Part shown: positions 15,087-21,651 of the stretch, piece by piece
How positions within the stretch are numbered: the first letter of the stretch is position 1
Layout: every line of letters begins with the position of its first letter
Virus record (IMG/VR): IMGVR_UViG_3300031578_000275
Span: 1-27,219 of that record
Source of the DNA: a virus
DNA length: 27,219 nt
Strand: one strand, 5' to 3'
Notes under the pieces: model-generated
Told to the model about the DNA's origin: nothing
The model's database searches: none
Seen by the model: only the letters and a program-made list of their open reading frames with translations
Program-made: the position numbers and the translations under genes

Positions 15087-15509
15087 TTAGTCCCAGAAAC
15101 ATTCCGGCAATGTTTCATCTGGCACAACATAATTGTAATCCTGATTTTCGGTCGAATCAACAAGGATTCCTTCTGGTCCCTTAAGGACAATATCCTTGCA
15201 TTCCGGTTTCCATAGATCATTTTCTTCCAGGTCTTCATAGTCCTTATATTCTTTTTCTTGGATAAAAGCAGGCTCAAAAGATAATATATAAGAACTTATA
15301 TCTTGAAAACTCCATTCTTCAATGTTAAGGTTTTCGTAATATTTCCATGTTGTTAGAATGCCCGTTGTATGTGTATCAATATCTTCTTGACTATTTTTCA
15401 ACACTCTTATTTTATCCCCATCTTTTAAGATGGCAATATATACTTTTCCTTCTTGTAATTTATCTGCTATTTCGCAAATGCTTTTTTCTTTTCCTTTTAA
15501 TGTCTTCAT
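15087..15509 (-). CDS. Acidic hypothetical protein of the accessory operon
   Basis: 140 aa from the ATG 8 bases behind AAGGAGAGGG (an upstream TTG is too close to the SD). It starts MKTLKGKEKSICEIADKLQ, then a small beta-like part (GKVYIAILKDGDKIRVLKN), then an acidic stretch (YKDYEDLEENDLW) and ends PDETLPECFWD. Strong negative charge recalls DNA-mimic or inhibitor proteins, but that is only composition. No family recognised. Confidence 0.6.
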   Translation of the reverse strand: MKTLKGKEKSICEIADKLQEGKVYIAILKDGDKIRVLKNSQEDIDTHTTGILTTWKYYENLNIEEWSFQDISSYILSFEPAFIQEKEYKDYEDLEENDLWKPECKDIVLKGPEGILVDSTENQDYNYVVPDETLPECFWD

Positions 15510-15513
15510 ACTC

Positions 15514-15532
15514 AATCCCTCTCCTTAATCTT
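15514..15532 (-). repeat. Leader element D, copy 1
   Basis: AAGATTAAGGAGAGGGATT, identical over 19 bases to 15875-15893. It carries the SD of the 140-aa gene. Confidence 0.85.
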
Positions 15533-15538
15533 ATTTTA

Positions 15539-15558
15539 ACCGGGCCATACGGCCCGGT
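15539..15558 (-). other. Perfect GC-rich leader hairpin
   Basis: ACCGGGCC-GTAT-GGCCCGGT, an 8-bp perfect stem with a 4-base loop, 30 bases upstream of the 15509 start and just after the 15575-15874 gene. It is followed on the minus strand by TAAAATAAG rather than a T-run, so it is not a clear terminator; message processing or stabilisation is as likely. Confidence 0.6.
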
Positions 15559-15574
15559 GTGGTTTATGTTTTGC

Positions 15575-15874
15575 TTAATTCCATCCAGGGTTTTCAAGAG
15601 CTTTTGCATTCCTTATGGCAATAGCACCATGTCCTTTCCTATAGTCATCACAATATCCATAATCTTCAACATCAATCCAGTCGCATATCCAAAGAATAGC
15701 TTCTGCGGATACTAATGCATCAAGTTCTTTTTTCAAATAGTTAAGCGCATCAATTCCATCATTATCTTCATCCTCAACAAGTTCTTTCATTGTTTTTAGA
15801 AAATCAATATTGAACTTTTTAAGGCTGTCTATAGCCTGCGCTTTTTTTATTTCAGTTCCTGTTAATTTACTCAT
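15575..15874 (-). CDS. Hypothetical acidic protein, first gene of the accessory operon
   Basis: 99 aa, starting MSKLTGTEIKKAQAIDSLKKF. It is helical and acidic in the middle (ELVEDEDNDGIDALNYLKKEL), with a C-terminal WICDWIDVEDYGYCDDY stretch. The start has AAGGAGAGGG in leader element D. It lies first behind the strong 15926-15954 promoter with a ~45-base leader, so it should be highly expressed early. No family recognised. Confidence 0.65.
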   Translation of the reverse strand: MSKLTGTEIKKAQAIDSLKKFNIDFLKTMKELVEDEDNDGIDALNYLKKELDALVSAEAILWICDWIDVEDYGYCDDYRKGHGAIAIRNAKALENPGWN

Positions 15875-15893
15875 AATCCCTCTCCTTAATCTT
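15875..15893 (-). repeat. Leader element D, copy 2
   Basis: 19 bases identical to 15514-15532, containing the SD of the 99-aa gene. Confidence 0.85.
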
Positions 15894-15925
15894 TAATTTC
15901 TGAATGTCACACACTCTCTAATACT

Positions 15926-15954
15926 AATATACCACATAGTAGGAGTATTGTCAA
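15926..15954 (-). promoter_or_regulatory. Strong sigma70-type promoter of the accessory operon
   Basis: Minus strand TTGACA (15954-15949), 17-base spacer, TATATT (15931-15926). This is consensus -35, near-consensus -10, ideal spacing. The inverted repeat AATACT (15920-15925) / AGTATT (15944-15949) flanks the -10 and may be a repressor site. Confidence 0.8.
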
Positions 15955-15962
15955 GCTTTTTA

Positions 15963-15991
15963 TTGAAATAAATTAAAAAAAATGATATATT
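15963..15991 (+). promoter_or_regulatory. Plus-strand promoter giving a leaderless VRR-NUC message
   Basis: TTGAAA (15963-15968), 17-base spacer, TATATT (15986-15991). The ATG at 15998 lies 7 bases after the -10, at the expected transcription start, and no SD exists before it. The -35 boxes of this and the divergent promoter are 8 bases apart. Confidence 0.7.
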
Positions 15992-15997
15992 TTTTGT

Positions 15998-16357
15998 ATG
16001 ACTCATGCGGAATTATTGGAAGAATTTAAGCAATATCATCAGGAAAAATGGCCGGAAAGGCGGATATATGCCAACCGGACCGGGGTTGCCAGGTATCCGG
16101 GACAGGTTGTTCCTTATGGTATCCCTGCCCCACTACTTGGAAAAAAACAAAAAGTCGGTGGTGGTGGTGCTGATTTTTTCAGTTTTGGGAATGAAAACGG
16201 ATATTTTACGGTTTGGTTCTTTGAGGTTAAAACCCTTAAAGATAAAATGAAACCAAATCAAATTAGAGTAGCAAAATCATTAACTGCCCAGGGCGCTAAT
16301 TATTGGATTGTCAAAGAACAGGAATCAGGGGGGTTTAAACTCATTAGGTTTAAGTAA
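15998..16357 (+). CDS. VRR-NUC domain nuclease
   Basis: 119 aa, a complete stand-alone VRR-NUC of the PD-(D/E)xK superfamily. Seen: NRTGVARYPG (26-35), GIP (41-43), GGGGADF (54-60) with Asp59, FFEVKT (74-79) with Glu76 and Lys78, Gln88, and GANYWIV (99-105). These are the expected catalytic and structural positions. Phage versions probably cut branched or flap DNA during replication and recombination. It is the only plus-strand gene among minus-strand genes and appears to be leaderless. It converges with the 16350-16559 gene, overlapping 8 bases. Confidence 0.88.
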   Translation: MTHAELLEEFKQYHQEKWPERRIYANRTGVARYPGQVVPYGIPAPLLGKKQKVGGGGADFFSFGNENGYFTVWFFEVKTLKDKMKPNQIRVAKSLTAQGANYWIVKEQESGGFKLIRFK

Positions 16358-16559
16358 TCATTTTTTCCACAATTACTCTTTCAGTAATTAAAGATACTCC
16401 CGATATATTAAACTCACCATCATTTGGAATTTCCCAGTTAAAAGCACATTTACAATAATTAGTGGGAATAATATCATAATGTTTTAATATTATTTTCTCA
16501 ACTTCCATTTTATCAAGTGTATACTCTTTTACTTCTTTTGTTATTTCGCTATTTTCCAA
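16350..16559 (-). CDS. Small hypothetical protein
   Basis: 69 aa from TTG, 8 bases after AAGGAG. It reads MENSEITKEVKEYTLDKMEVEK then HYDIIPTNYCKCAFNWEIP and DGEFNISGVSLITERVI. The CxC and the beta-rich end suggest a small compact fold. Last gene of the right-hand minus-strand operon, overlapping the end of the VRR-NUC gene. No family recognised. Confidence 0.5.
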   Translation of the reverse strand: MENSEITKEVKEYTLDKMEVEKIILKHYDIIPTNYCKCAFNWEIPNDGEFNISGVSLITERVIVEKMIT

Positions 16560-16572
16560 TTTAATTTCTCCT

Positions 16573-16722
16573 TTATTTAAATAATTTAATACTTAATGGT
16601 GGTGGTGGATTTGGTTCAAAAATTATTGGTAATTTATCTTTGAGGATTTTTCCCAATTCATCACCTTTTATTCCAGATTTGGATAAAGATAACAAATCTT
16701 TTTCTGCATAATCATCAAGCAT
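16573..16722 (-). CDS. Small hypothetical protein with proline run (49 aa)
   Basis: Reads MLDDYAEKDLLSLSKSGIKG then DELGKILKDKL and a tail with EPNPPPPLSIKLFK. A helix-turn-helix-like first half is followed by a Pro-rich end. GGAGGTA lies 5 bases before this ATG; the adjacent ATG at 16725 is too near the SD. It fits the gap between two genes with little spare DNA, supporting that it is real. No family recognised. Confidence 0.5.
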   Translation of the reverse strand: MLDDYAEKDLLSLSKSGIKGDELGKILKDKLPIIFEPNPPPPLSIKLFK

Positions 16723-16733
16723 CATTACCTCCA

Positions 16734-17522
16734 CTACATATTAAAAACAGCCCTGGAATTATACAGAGTTGTCAATTTTCCATTCCTACACGCAATAACC
16801 ATTTTATATTTATTCAGAAATACGATTGATTTTTTTCTTAGAAGTCTATCATAATCATCAAGGATCATTTTATCAGTCCAGTCTTTCACACCTTTGCATT
16901 CCTTCCGGGCTATTTCAAGTACATTAATATATGTAAATTCTATAAAAGATGAATCGTGATATTTCAGGAATAATATATAATCCAGGGCAAGACAAGTTTC
17001 AAGCCACTCACCATTTATTCCCCATGATTCAGGTTCAGTATGGGAATGAGCACCAAAGCTATTTCCATAATTTCCGGTCGGTCCTATATCTTCATCAGCA
17101 TTAATTGGACTTCTATTTTTTAATTTATCCATGATTTTAATTTTATCTGGATACATATGACATATCCTAAATCTAAAACCTAAAGGATGATAAAGATAAA
17201 TATCAGAGCCCCACCACTTATCATTCCAATCCCTGAATCCTGATTTAGGAAAATCGAAAGGACAGATTATTTCTCCGCGACCTCTATCAGTTCCCTTGTG
17301 TATTCCAGGTAAATCCCAATCCTTTCCGGCATAAGCTGTGTATCCGAATTTTGTAGTGAAGTATGCACCTTCCCGGTAGTTACAATTTTTAAAATTTAAA
17401 CCTCCATACTTTTTTATAAATTCTTCTGTTGCTTTTAAGTATTTACTCTTTCCAAATATTGATTTTCTCTCACAAAATTGCCATATTTTATCGTTTAGTA
17501 TTTCAATTCTTTTCTTTGCCAT
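16734..17522 (-). CDS. M23-family peptidase, probable endolysin or wall hydrolase
   Basis: 262 aa from the ATG at 17522 (GGAGGT about 10 bases upstream); a start at 17564, overlapping the previous stop as TAATG, would add 14 residues. It carries the LytM/M23 zinc motifs: GIHKGTD (His75, Asp79), CHMYPD (His122), and GAHSHTE (His159, His161), with the family's IGPTGNYGNSFG before the last. M23 enzymes cut peptide cross-bridges of peptidoglycan. No signal peptide is seen, so release would need a holin, or it could act from a virion. A ~95-residue C-terminal part after the domain is unassigned. Confidence 0.75.
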   Translation of the reverse strand: MAKKRIEILNDKIWQFCERKSIFGKSKYLKATEEFIKKYGGLNFKNCNYREGAYFTTKFGYTAYAGKDWDLPGIHKGTDRGRGEIICPFDFPKSGFRDWNDKWWGSDIYLYHPLGFRFRICHMYPDKIKIMDKLKNRSPINADEDIGPTGNYGNSFGAHSHTEPESWGINGEWLETCLALDYILFLKYHDSSFIEFTYINVLEIARKECKGVKDWTDKMILDDYDRLLRKKSIVFLNKYKMVIACRNGKLTTLYNSRAVFNM

Positions 17523-17563
17523 AGTTGCCTTTACCTCCATATAATTTAAGAATTGTATTATCA

Positions 17564-17971
17564 TTATTTTTCCTCACTCGGATTGATTTCGATATTTCCG
17601 TTTGGGACTAAATAATAAATCCTTGTGATATTGATTATTATTTGTGTGTCTTTTGATTTTGTCTTAACCGTATCCTTGCTGCATATCCTGCCAGCAATCG
17701 GACCGCTAAGAGTATAATCAAAAACACCATAAAAACTATCAATAGTTTTACCATAAATATCTTTAATTTTATATATTCCTTTTTCTTGTTCAAAATATAT
17801 AGTTTCAAGTATATTTGATTCATTATCCTCTGTCATTTCTTCAATTGTGGTTTTTTTTATTTCAGGAAATTCTATTTTCTTATTTTCTATAATATCCAAA
17901 ATTAAACAAAATATTATTATACTTCCTGTTAGCACAAAAATAATTGCAATTCCTTTGTTTATATTCTTCAT
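17564..17971 (-). CDS. Membrane protein with N-terminal anchor, possible lysis partner
   Basis: 135 aa. Residues 6-27 (KGIAIIFVLTGSIIIFCLIL) form one transmembrane segment, then an acidic linker (EEMTEDNESN) and a beta-rich domain (YKIKDIYGKTIDSFYGVFDY). The Cys in the anchor is not in a lipobox. It overlaps the zinc-ribbon gene by 4 bases and its TAA overlaps a possible peptidase start. Position beside the M23 gene suggests a spanin- or holin-like role, unproven. Confidence 0.6.
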   Translation of the reverse strand: MKNINKGIAIIFVLTGSIIIFCLILDIIENKKIEFPEIKKTTIEEMTEDNESNILETIYFEQEKGIYKIKDIYGKTIDSFYGVFDYTLSGPIAGRICSKDTVKTKSKDTQIIINITRIYYLVPNGNIEINPSEEK

Positions 17972-18249
17972 TTTTTTTCCCCCGGATTAAGAATTGTATG
18001 ATTATAAATATTTTGTATTTTATAATTTGCTTCTTCAATTGATAACCATTCTGAATAATTGCAGTCCGGACAAACTACCATACAAATATTTAAAAAAATA
18101 TTTGGTTCTTCATTTAATCTGCCATCTTTATACAGGACCGGTTCTTTTTTTCCTTCCTCATAGGGGTAATCATCCCACTGAGAACCACCAACAAACACAT
18201 TGCATAATGCTTGTTTTGATTTGCATTTAGGACAAATATAATCAGCCAT
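17968..18249 (-). CDS. Zinc-ribbon protein, unknown
   Basis: 93 aa. CPKC at residues 6-9 and CPDC at about 60-63 form a two-knuckle zinc ribbon, with a ~50-residue insert (GGSQWDDYPYEEGKKEPVLY). AAGGAGG precedes the ATG. It could bind nucleic acid or a host protein; no family assigned. Confidence 0.65.
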   Translation of the reverse strand: MADYICPKCKSKQALCNVFVGGSQWDDYPYEEGKKEPVLYKDGRLNEEPNIFLNICMVVCPDCNYSEWLSIEEANYKIQNIYNHTILNPGEKK

Positions 18250-18263
18250 TTTAAAATTCCTCC

Positions 18264-18320
18264 TTATTCATGATCTAATGGATCATTCCCCAATCCATTT
18301 ATTGAATTATCTTTATTCAT
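18264..18320 (-). CDS. Possible 18-aa microprotein
   Basis: MNKDNSINGLGNDPLDHE. The ATG overlaps the previous stop (ATGA), has TTGGAGGA 6 bases upstream, and its TAA abuts the SD of the next gene. The arrangement is that of a real coupled gene, but it may only relay ribosomes through the gap. Confidence 0.35.
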   Translation of the reverse strand: MNKDNSINGLGNDPLDHE

Positions 18321-18493
18321 TTAATCCTCCAATTGTGTTTAAATTCTGAATCAGTAGTGCATGTAGGACAAAACCATTTATTCTTTATCCAGTCCATACA
18401 AAACTTACAAAATATTTTACCACACTTAGAACATTTTTCAAAGTGTTTTAATTCTCTTTCATTACCGCACTCAGTACACTGAAAAAATGGCAT
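18317..18493 (-). CDS. Cysteine-rich zinc microprotein coupled to the helicase
   Basis: 58 aa with four CxxC pairs (Cys 6/9, 21/24, 29/32, 42/45), enough for two zinc sites: FQCTECGNE, KCSKCGKIFCKFC, FCPTC. It resembles a treble-clef or RING-like finger. Its ATG overlaps the helicase stop (TAATG), so it is made only after the helicase is translated and may be a subunit of it. Confidence 0.65.
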   Translation of the reverse strand: MPFFQCTECGNERELKHFEKCSKCGKIFCKFCMDWIKNKWFCPTCTTDSEFKHNWRIK

Positions 18494-20259
18494 TACTTAA
18501 CCTTCCTTTCAAGTTCATTTCTCTTAAACCAAACCCAACCTTTTTTATAATTTTTAATTTTTGCAATTATGTATAATAAAGGTATATCGATTGCTTTATT
18601 TTTTTCTTGCTGTTGGGCTGGTATTATTTTCGCTTTTGTCAGAACGTGATAAACCCACATTGCAGACCTTCCAAGTTCTTCTGCTATTTTCAATAATTTT
18701 TCAACTGGACCAGGGGCAGCGCTTCCATTACTATTAACATATTCCTGAATATTTTGAGCGATTCGTTCTGTATATTCTTTTTGTTCTTCCGGGGGCCTGC
18801 TGCTAAAAGTAATTAATTTTTCTGATTCGACTAATTCTGTATTAATGATTTCAATCTTTGGAGTTTGCGCAACCGCATTCCCTGGGAGAAACTTACACCC
18901 GGCACATGTTTTTTTTCCACACAGCATATAATCAATATATGGACAGTTAACAGTCCTATCAGGCTTTTTCATCCTTTCCCGTTTTTTTGTCCCATAGAAA
19001 TTCCATTCAATATCATCCAGATAGAAAAGAGGTATTCCGGGATGATCCGGGTGATAGTGTTCATCTATCAGGCCGACGTGATCGAAAAAAAGAGTCTCTT
19101 CTTTCTTATATACAAGACTGCCTTCTAAGCGGCACTGTGGGCACGTAAAGCCATAGTATAACCTTTGGCAGTGGTTACAGTATCTTTCCTCGAATGGACG
19201 CAAGCCACGGCCTACCATCTGGAAATATAGGGCTCTGGATAGGGTGGGTCTTAGTGTTGCAAGATATTCTAAGCGGGGAATATCAAGGCCATAGGTTGGA
19301 AGATCACAACCGGTAAGACCGTCTATTTCACCATTCCGGTGTGCTTGTATGAGAGTTTTAATTTCCCCTTTTTTCATTTCTCCTTCGATACAAAAGAATT
19401 TAAATCCTGCATTATTAAACTGTTGGGCCATTTCATGAGCTGCTTTCACGGTCCGTAAAAAAATTAGAGCTGGTTTTCCTTTATTGAAATTTTTATTTGT
19501 TTGAATTGTGGGACTGCCAGGAACTGAATAGGATGTCTTTTTTACAACTCCGTTTTTCCTATAGTGCTCTATCACATCCCCGTAAACTTTTCTTTTTGTA
19601 AGGAGCTTATCAAGTTCTTCAGCATCAAATTCCGTGCCTTTTCGGTGCAAATCTGATATTCCTTCAGGTGGTGGTGGTCGGAAATAACGTAGGGGAGAGA
19701 GGTAACCAAGGGCTGTCAGGGATGGGATGGATTCACCATATACTATATCCTCATAAGGACCACCTCCATTAACATGTAGACCTAGTCCGGATAATAATTC
19801 CGGGGTTGCTGAGAGGCCTACTACTTTTGTAGGTGGTTTTCCGATTTTGGCTCTTTCTTTATTACATAAGTTAATAATTTCTATTTGTCTCAAAACTGCA
19901 ATGTGGGCCTCATCTATTGCCAGCAAATCAGGCCATACTTTTATTTTTCCATATCTCCGGGTTAGGGTTTGTCTCGATACCACATGAGCATCAAATGCTG
20001 TACATTCATTCCGGCCATTACCTATTATTGCATGTGGAACATTCCATTTTGTGAAATGGCTTGATCCTTGGTTTAGCAGTTCATTCCGGGGAACCATGAA
20101 CCAACACTTATTTTTTCTCTTTAACGCCTGGAAAAAAATCTCTGCAACTATTGCAGTTTTACCGCCTCCTGTGGGAAGTTGAAAAAGCAAGTTGTTACAG
20201 ATACGTAGTTTTTTTCTTGCTTTTCCAACTACTCTATTTTGATGCGGATATAACGGCAT
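18493..20259 (-). CDS. SF2 DEAH-type helicase with zinc-finger insert
   Basis: 588 aa. Helicase motifs: Q-motif-like YPHQ (4-7), Walker A PTGGGKT (29-35), IDEAH (115-119), SAT (150-152), and motif VI QMVGRGLRP (347-355). Cys361/364/373/376 form a zinc finger after the core, and Cys439/447/452/455 a second cluster that looks like an Fe-S or zinc site. This fits phage replication or recombination helicases of the Ski2/RecG-like 'type III restriction' group. The C-terminal ~80 residues look like a winged helix (LLKIAEELGRSAMWVYHVL). Coupled by TAATG to the genes on both sides. Confidence 0.88.
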   Translation of the reverse strand: MPLYPHQNRVVGKARKKLRICNNLLFQLPTGGGKTAIVAEIFFQALKRKNKCWFMVPRNELLNQGSSHFTKWNVPHAIIGNGRNECTAFDAHVVSRQTLTRRYGKIKVWPDLLAIDEAHIAVLRQIEIINLCNKERAKIGKPPTKVVGLSATPELLSGLGLHVNGGGPYEDIVYGESIPSLTALGYLSPLRYFRPPPPEGISDLHRKGTEFDAEELDKLLTKRKVYGDVIEHYRKNGVVKKTSYSVPGSPTIQTNKNFNKGKPALIFLRTVKAAHEMAQQFNNAGFKFFCIEGEMKKGEIKTLIQAHRNGEIDGLTGCDLPTYGLDIPRLEYLATLRPTLSRALYFQMVGRGLRPFEERYCNHCQRLYYGFTCPQCRLEGSLVYKKEETLFFDHVGLIDEHYHPDHPGIPLFYLDDIEWNFYGTKKRERMKKPDRTVNCPYIDYMLCGKKTCAGCKFLPGNAVAQTPKIEIINTELVESEKLITFSSRPPEEQKEYTERIAQNIQEYVNSNGSAAPGPVEKLLKIAEELGRSAMWVYHVLTKAKIIPAQQQEKNKAIDIPLLYIIAKIKNYKKGWVWFKRNELERKVK

Positions 20260-20390
20260 TATTCCGACTCCTGATTTACTAATTTTTCTTCAAGCCTTTT
20301 GATTTTTTTAACTAAATTATAAATTACATTTGGATAAGTGTCTTTATACTTTTCTTTAATTTCTTGTTTTACTTCTTCTTCTTCGGTCAT
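20259..20390 (-). CDS. Small charged helical protein (43 aa)
   Basis: MTEEEEVKQEIKEKYKDTYP then NVIYNLVKKIKRLEEKLVNQ. Almost wholly helical, the last part a short coiled coil. Its TAA overlaps the helicase ATG (TAATG), so it may supply translational coupling or be a helicase partner. The SD is weak (GGGGATAAAATAAA). Confidence 0.45.
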   Translation of the reverse strand: MTEEEEVKQEIKEKYKDTYPNVIYNLVKKIKRLEEKLVNQESE

Positions 20391-20396
20391 TTTATT

Positions 20397-20594
20397 TTAT
20401 CCCCATGCCTGATACCATTTTTTTACAATGATAGCTTCTATTTCGCAAACATCTATAGTCATACTATTAAAATTTGTACCAACCCACTCAATCATTCTTT
20501 CCGGATTACTTAATTTTGTATATTTAAATTTATTTGCCCAAAAATAAATAACATTTCCACTTTTCATATATATCGATATTTTTAATTTAAACAT
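20397..20594 (-). CDS. Small hypothetical protein
   Basis: 65 aa with AGGAGGT 7 bases upstream of the ATG and an 8-base overlap with the preceding gene. It reads MFKLKISIYMKSGNVIYFWA then PERMIEWVGTNFNSMTIDVCEIEAIIVKKW. The beta-beta-alpha-beta pattern is that of small phage proteins of unknown role found in many early operons. Confidence 0.6.
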   Translation of the reverse strand: MFKLKISIYMKSGNVIYFWANKFKYTKLSNPERMIEWVGTNFNSMTIDVCEIEAIIVKKWYQAWG

Positions 20595-20991
20595 GCTTTA
20601 CCTCCTGGAGTTCCCTACACTCCTTCCTTACTTTTTCCATTTCTTCTTTTCCATATCCCCATAAATCACCATCATCAACTATATTTTTATTCCATGGTCC
20701 TAAATGGTTTATAGGAAGTTTTCCTTTGCCTTGAATATATTTTCTAAGTGCTATCATAAGTGCTCTTAATGTGCTGCCATGCGAAAACTTTCTTGCAATA
20801 TTATGAAGAGACTGACTGAAATTTATTTCATTTCCTGAATATTCAGATACATAATAAACCAATCCATCCTTAATTTTAAGATATCCTACTCTATTTTCTT
20901 TATCATAATAAAAAAATCTCCTGCCATGATCTGAAATAATTTTAATAAACTTGTTTGCAATTACAAGCCTATCTTCCCTGGTTAATTTCAT
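20587..20991 (-). CDS. Hypothetical early protein
   Basis: 134 aa from the ATG behind AAAGGAGGAAAAA; the longer frame lacks a site. It starts MKLTREDRLVIANKFIKIIS, contains FYYDKENRVGYLKIKDGLVYYVSEYSG, and a basic helical part (GSTLRALMIALRKYIQGKGKLP). It looks soluble and possibly DNA-binding by charge. No family recognised. Confidence 0.6.
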   Translation of the reverse strand: MKLTREDRLVIANKFIKIISDHGRRFFYYDKENRVGYLKIKDGLVYYVSEYSGNEINFSQSLHNIARKFSHGSTLRALMIALRKYIQGKGKLPINHLGPWNKNIVDDGDLWGYGKEEMEKVRKECRELQEVKHV

Positions 20992-21002
20992 TTTTTCCTC
21001 CT

Positions 21003-21197
21003 TTAAATATGAAAAAATAATATGCTTATAATTATAAAACATATTAAAATTACAACAATAAGACCTATAATAATTCTATCTTTAATTTTTAATTTCATAT
21101 CCATTTCTTGTATATATTTTCTAAAATCATTACCTGCAAGAGCTGCCATATTTCTTTTCCATATTTTGCGTTTTTTCTTATCTTGTTTGCTACTCAT
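21003..21197 (-). CDS. Small tail-anchored membrane protein
   Basis: 64 aa. A very basic N-terminus (SSKQDKKKRKIWKRN) is followed by a single C-terminal transmembrane segment at about 41-63 (RIIIGLIVVILICFIIISIL). A tail-anchored, cytoplasm-facing topology is predicted. ACAGGAG precedes the ATG. Possible membrane tether or small holin-like protein; no family recognised. Confidence 0.6.
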   Translation of the reverse strand: MSSKQDKKKRKIWKRNMAALAGNDFRKYIQEMDMKLKIKDRIIIGLIVVILICFIIISILFFHI

Positions 21198-21209
21198 AGT
21201 TTTCTCCTG

Positions 21210-21467
21210 TCAAATTATATCAATTAATAAAATAATTCCTTCTTTTTCTATTATTTCAGGATCATCTTCATCAATTTCTTTATCATCTATTAGATATGAT
21301 TTATCTAAATAACTACCACCGTCGTATTCCCAATATTTACCATAATAAGCTTCTTTTGTTTTCCCTTGAAAATACATTCCGCAATCATCTGCTATATCAT
21401 CCGAAGTAAAAGGTACAATTTCAGCATTTGGATATTTATTTAATAAATCTCTTAATATTTTATTCAT
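21210..21467 (-). CDS. Acidic hypothetical protein
   Basis: 85 aa from the ATG behind AAGGAG. It starts MNKILRDLLNKYPNAEIVPF, has TSDDIADDCGMYFQGKTKEAYYGKYWEYDG, and an acidic C-terminus (DDKEIDEDDPEIIEKEG). The start overlaps the glycyl-radical gene by 8 bases. No family recognised. Confidence 0.55.
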   Translation of the reverse strand: MNKILRDLLNKYPNAEIVPFTSDDIADDCGMYFQGKTKEAYYGKYWEYDGGSYLDKSYLIDDKEIDEDDPEIIEKEGIILLIDII

Positions 21468-21651
21468 GATTTTTCTCCTTGACTGTAAATGGTTTTCTCT
21501 TATCATATTCGGAACGCTTGCCTTTATTCCAGTTTTTAACTGGTCTATAATAACCTACTATCCGGGTATATACTGCACACTCAGTACCCATAGTTTTATT
21601 TAATTTTTCTTTAAGAGTATTTATTTTTTCATCAATCGATATTGATTGCAT
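21460..21651 (-). CDS. Stand-alone NrdD-like glycyl-radical segment
   Basis: 63 aa. Residues 25-55 (CAVYTRIVGYYRPVKNWNKG, then KRSEYDKRKPF) match the C-terminal loop of anaerobic class III ribonucleotide reductase. There R-(I/V)-x-G-Y carries the radical glycine and N-x-G-K follows; the candidate radical is Gly33. A short helix precedes it. The paired zinc cysteines that precede this loop in full NrdD are missing; only Cys25 is present. It may act like GrcA/YfiD, replacing a damaged radical domain of the host NrdD, or be a decayed remnant. AGGAG is 8 bases before the ATG, and it overlaps the DUF2284-like gene by 20 bases. Confidence 0.7.
   Translation of the reverse strand: MQSISIDEKINTLKEKLNKTMGTECAVYTRIVGYYRPVKNWNKGKRSEYDKRKPFTVKEKNHE

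Noticed and set aside
15062-15277. 71-codon minus-strand frame
   Set aside because: Shadow of the 15087-15509 gene in another frame, without a ribosome site.
15539-15558. Intrinsic terminator on the minus strand
   Set aside because: The stem is strong but TAAAATAAG follows, not a T-run.
12536-15893. CRISPR-like array
   Set aside because: Repeats are few, irregularly spaced, and each carries an SD and start codon; there are no regular spacers.
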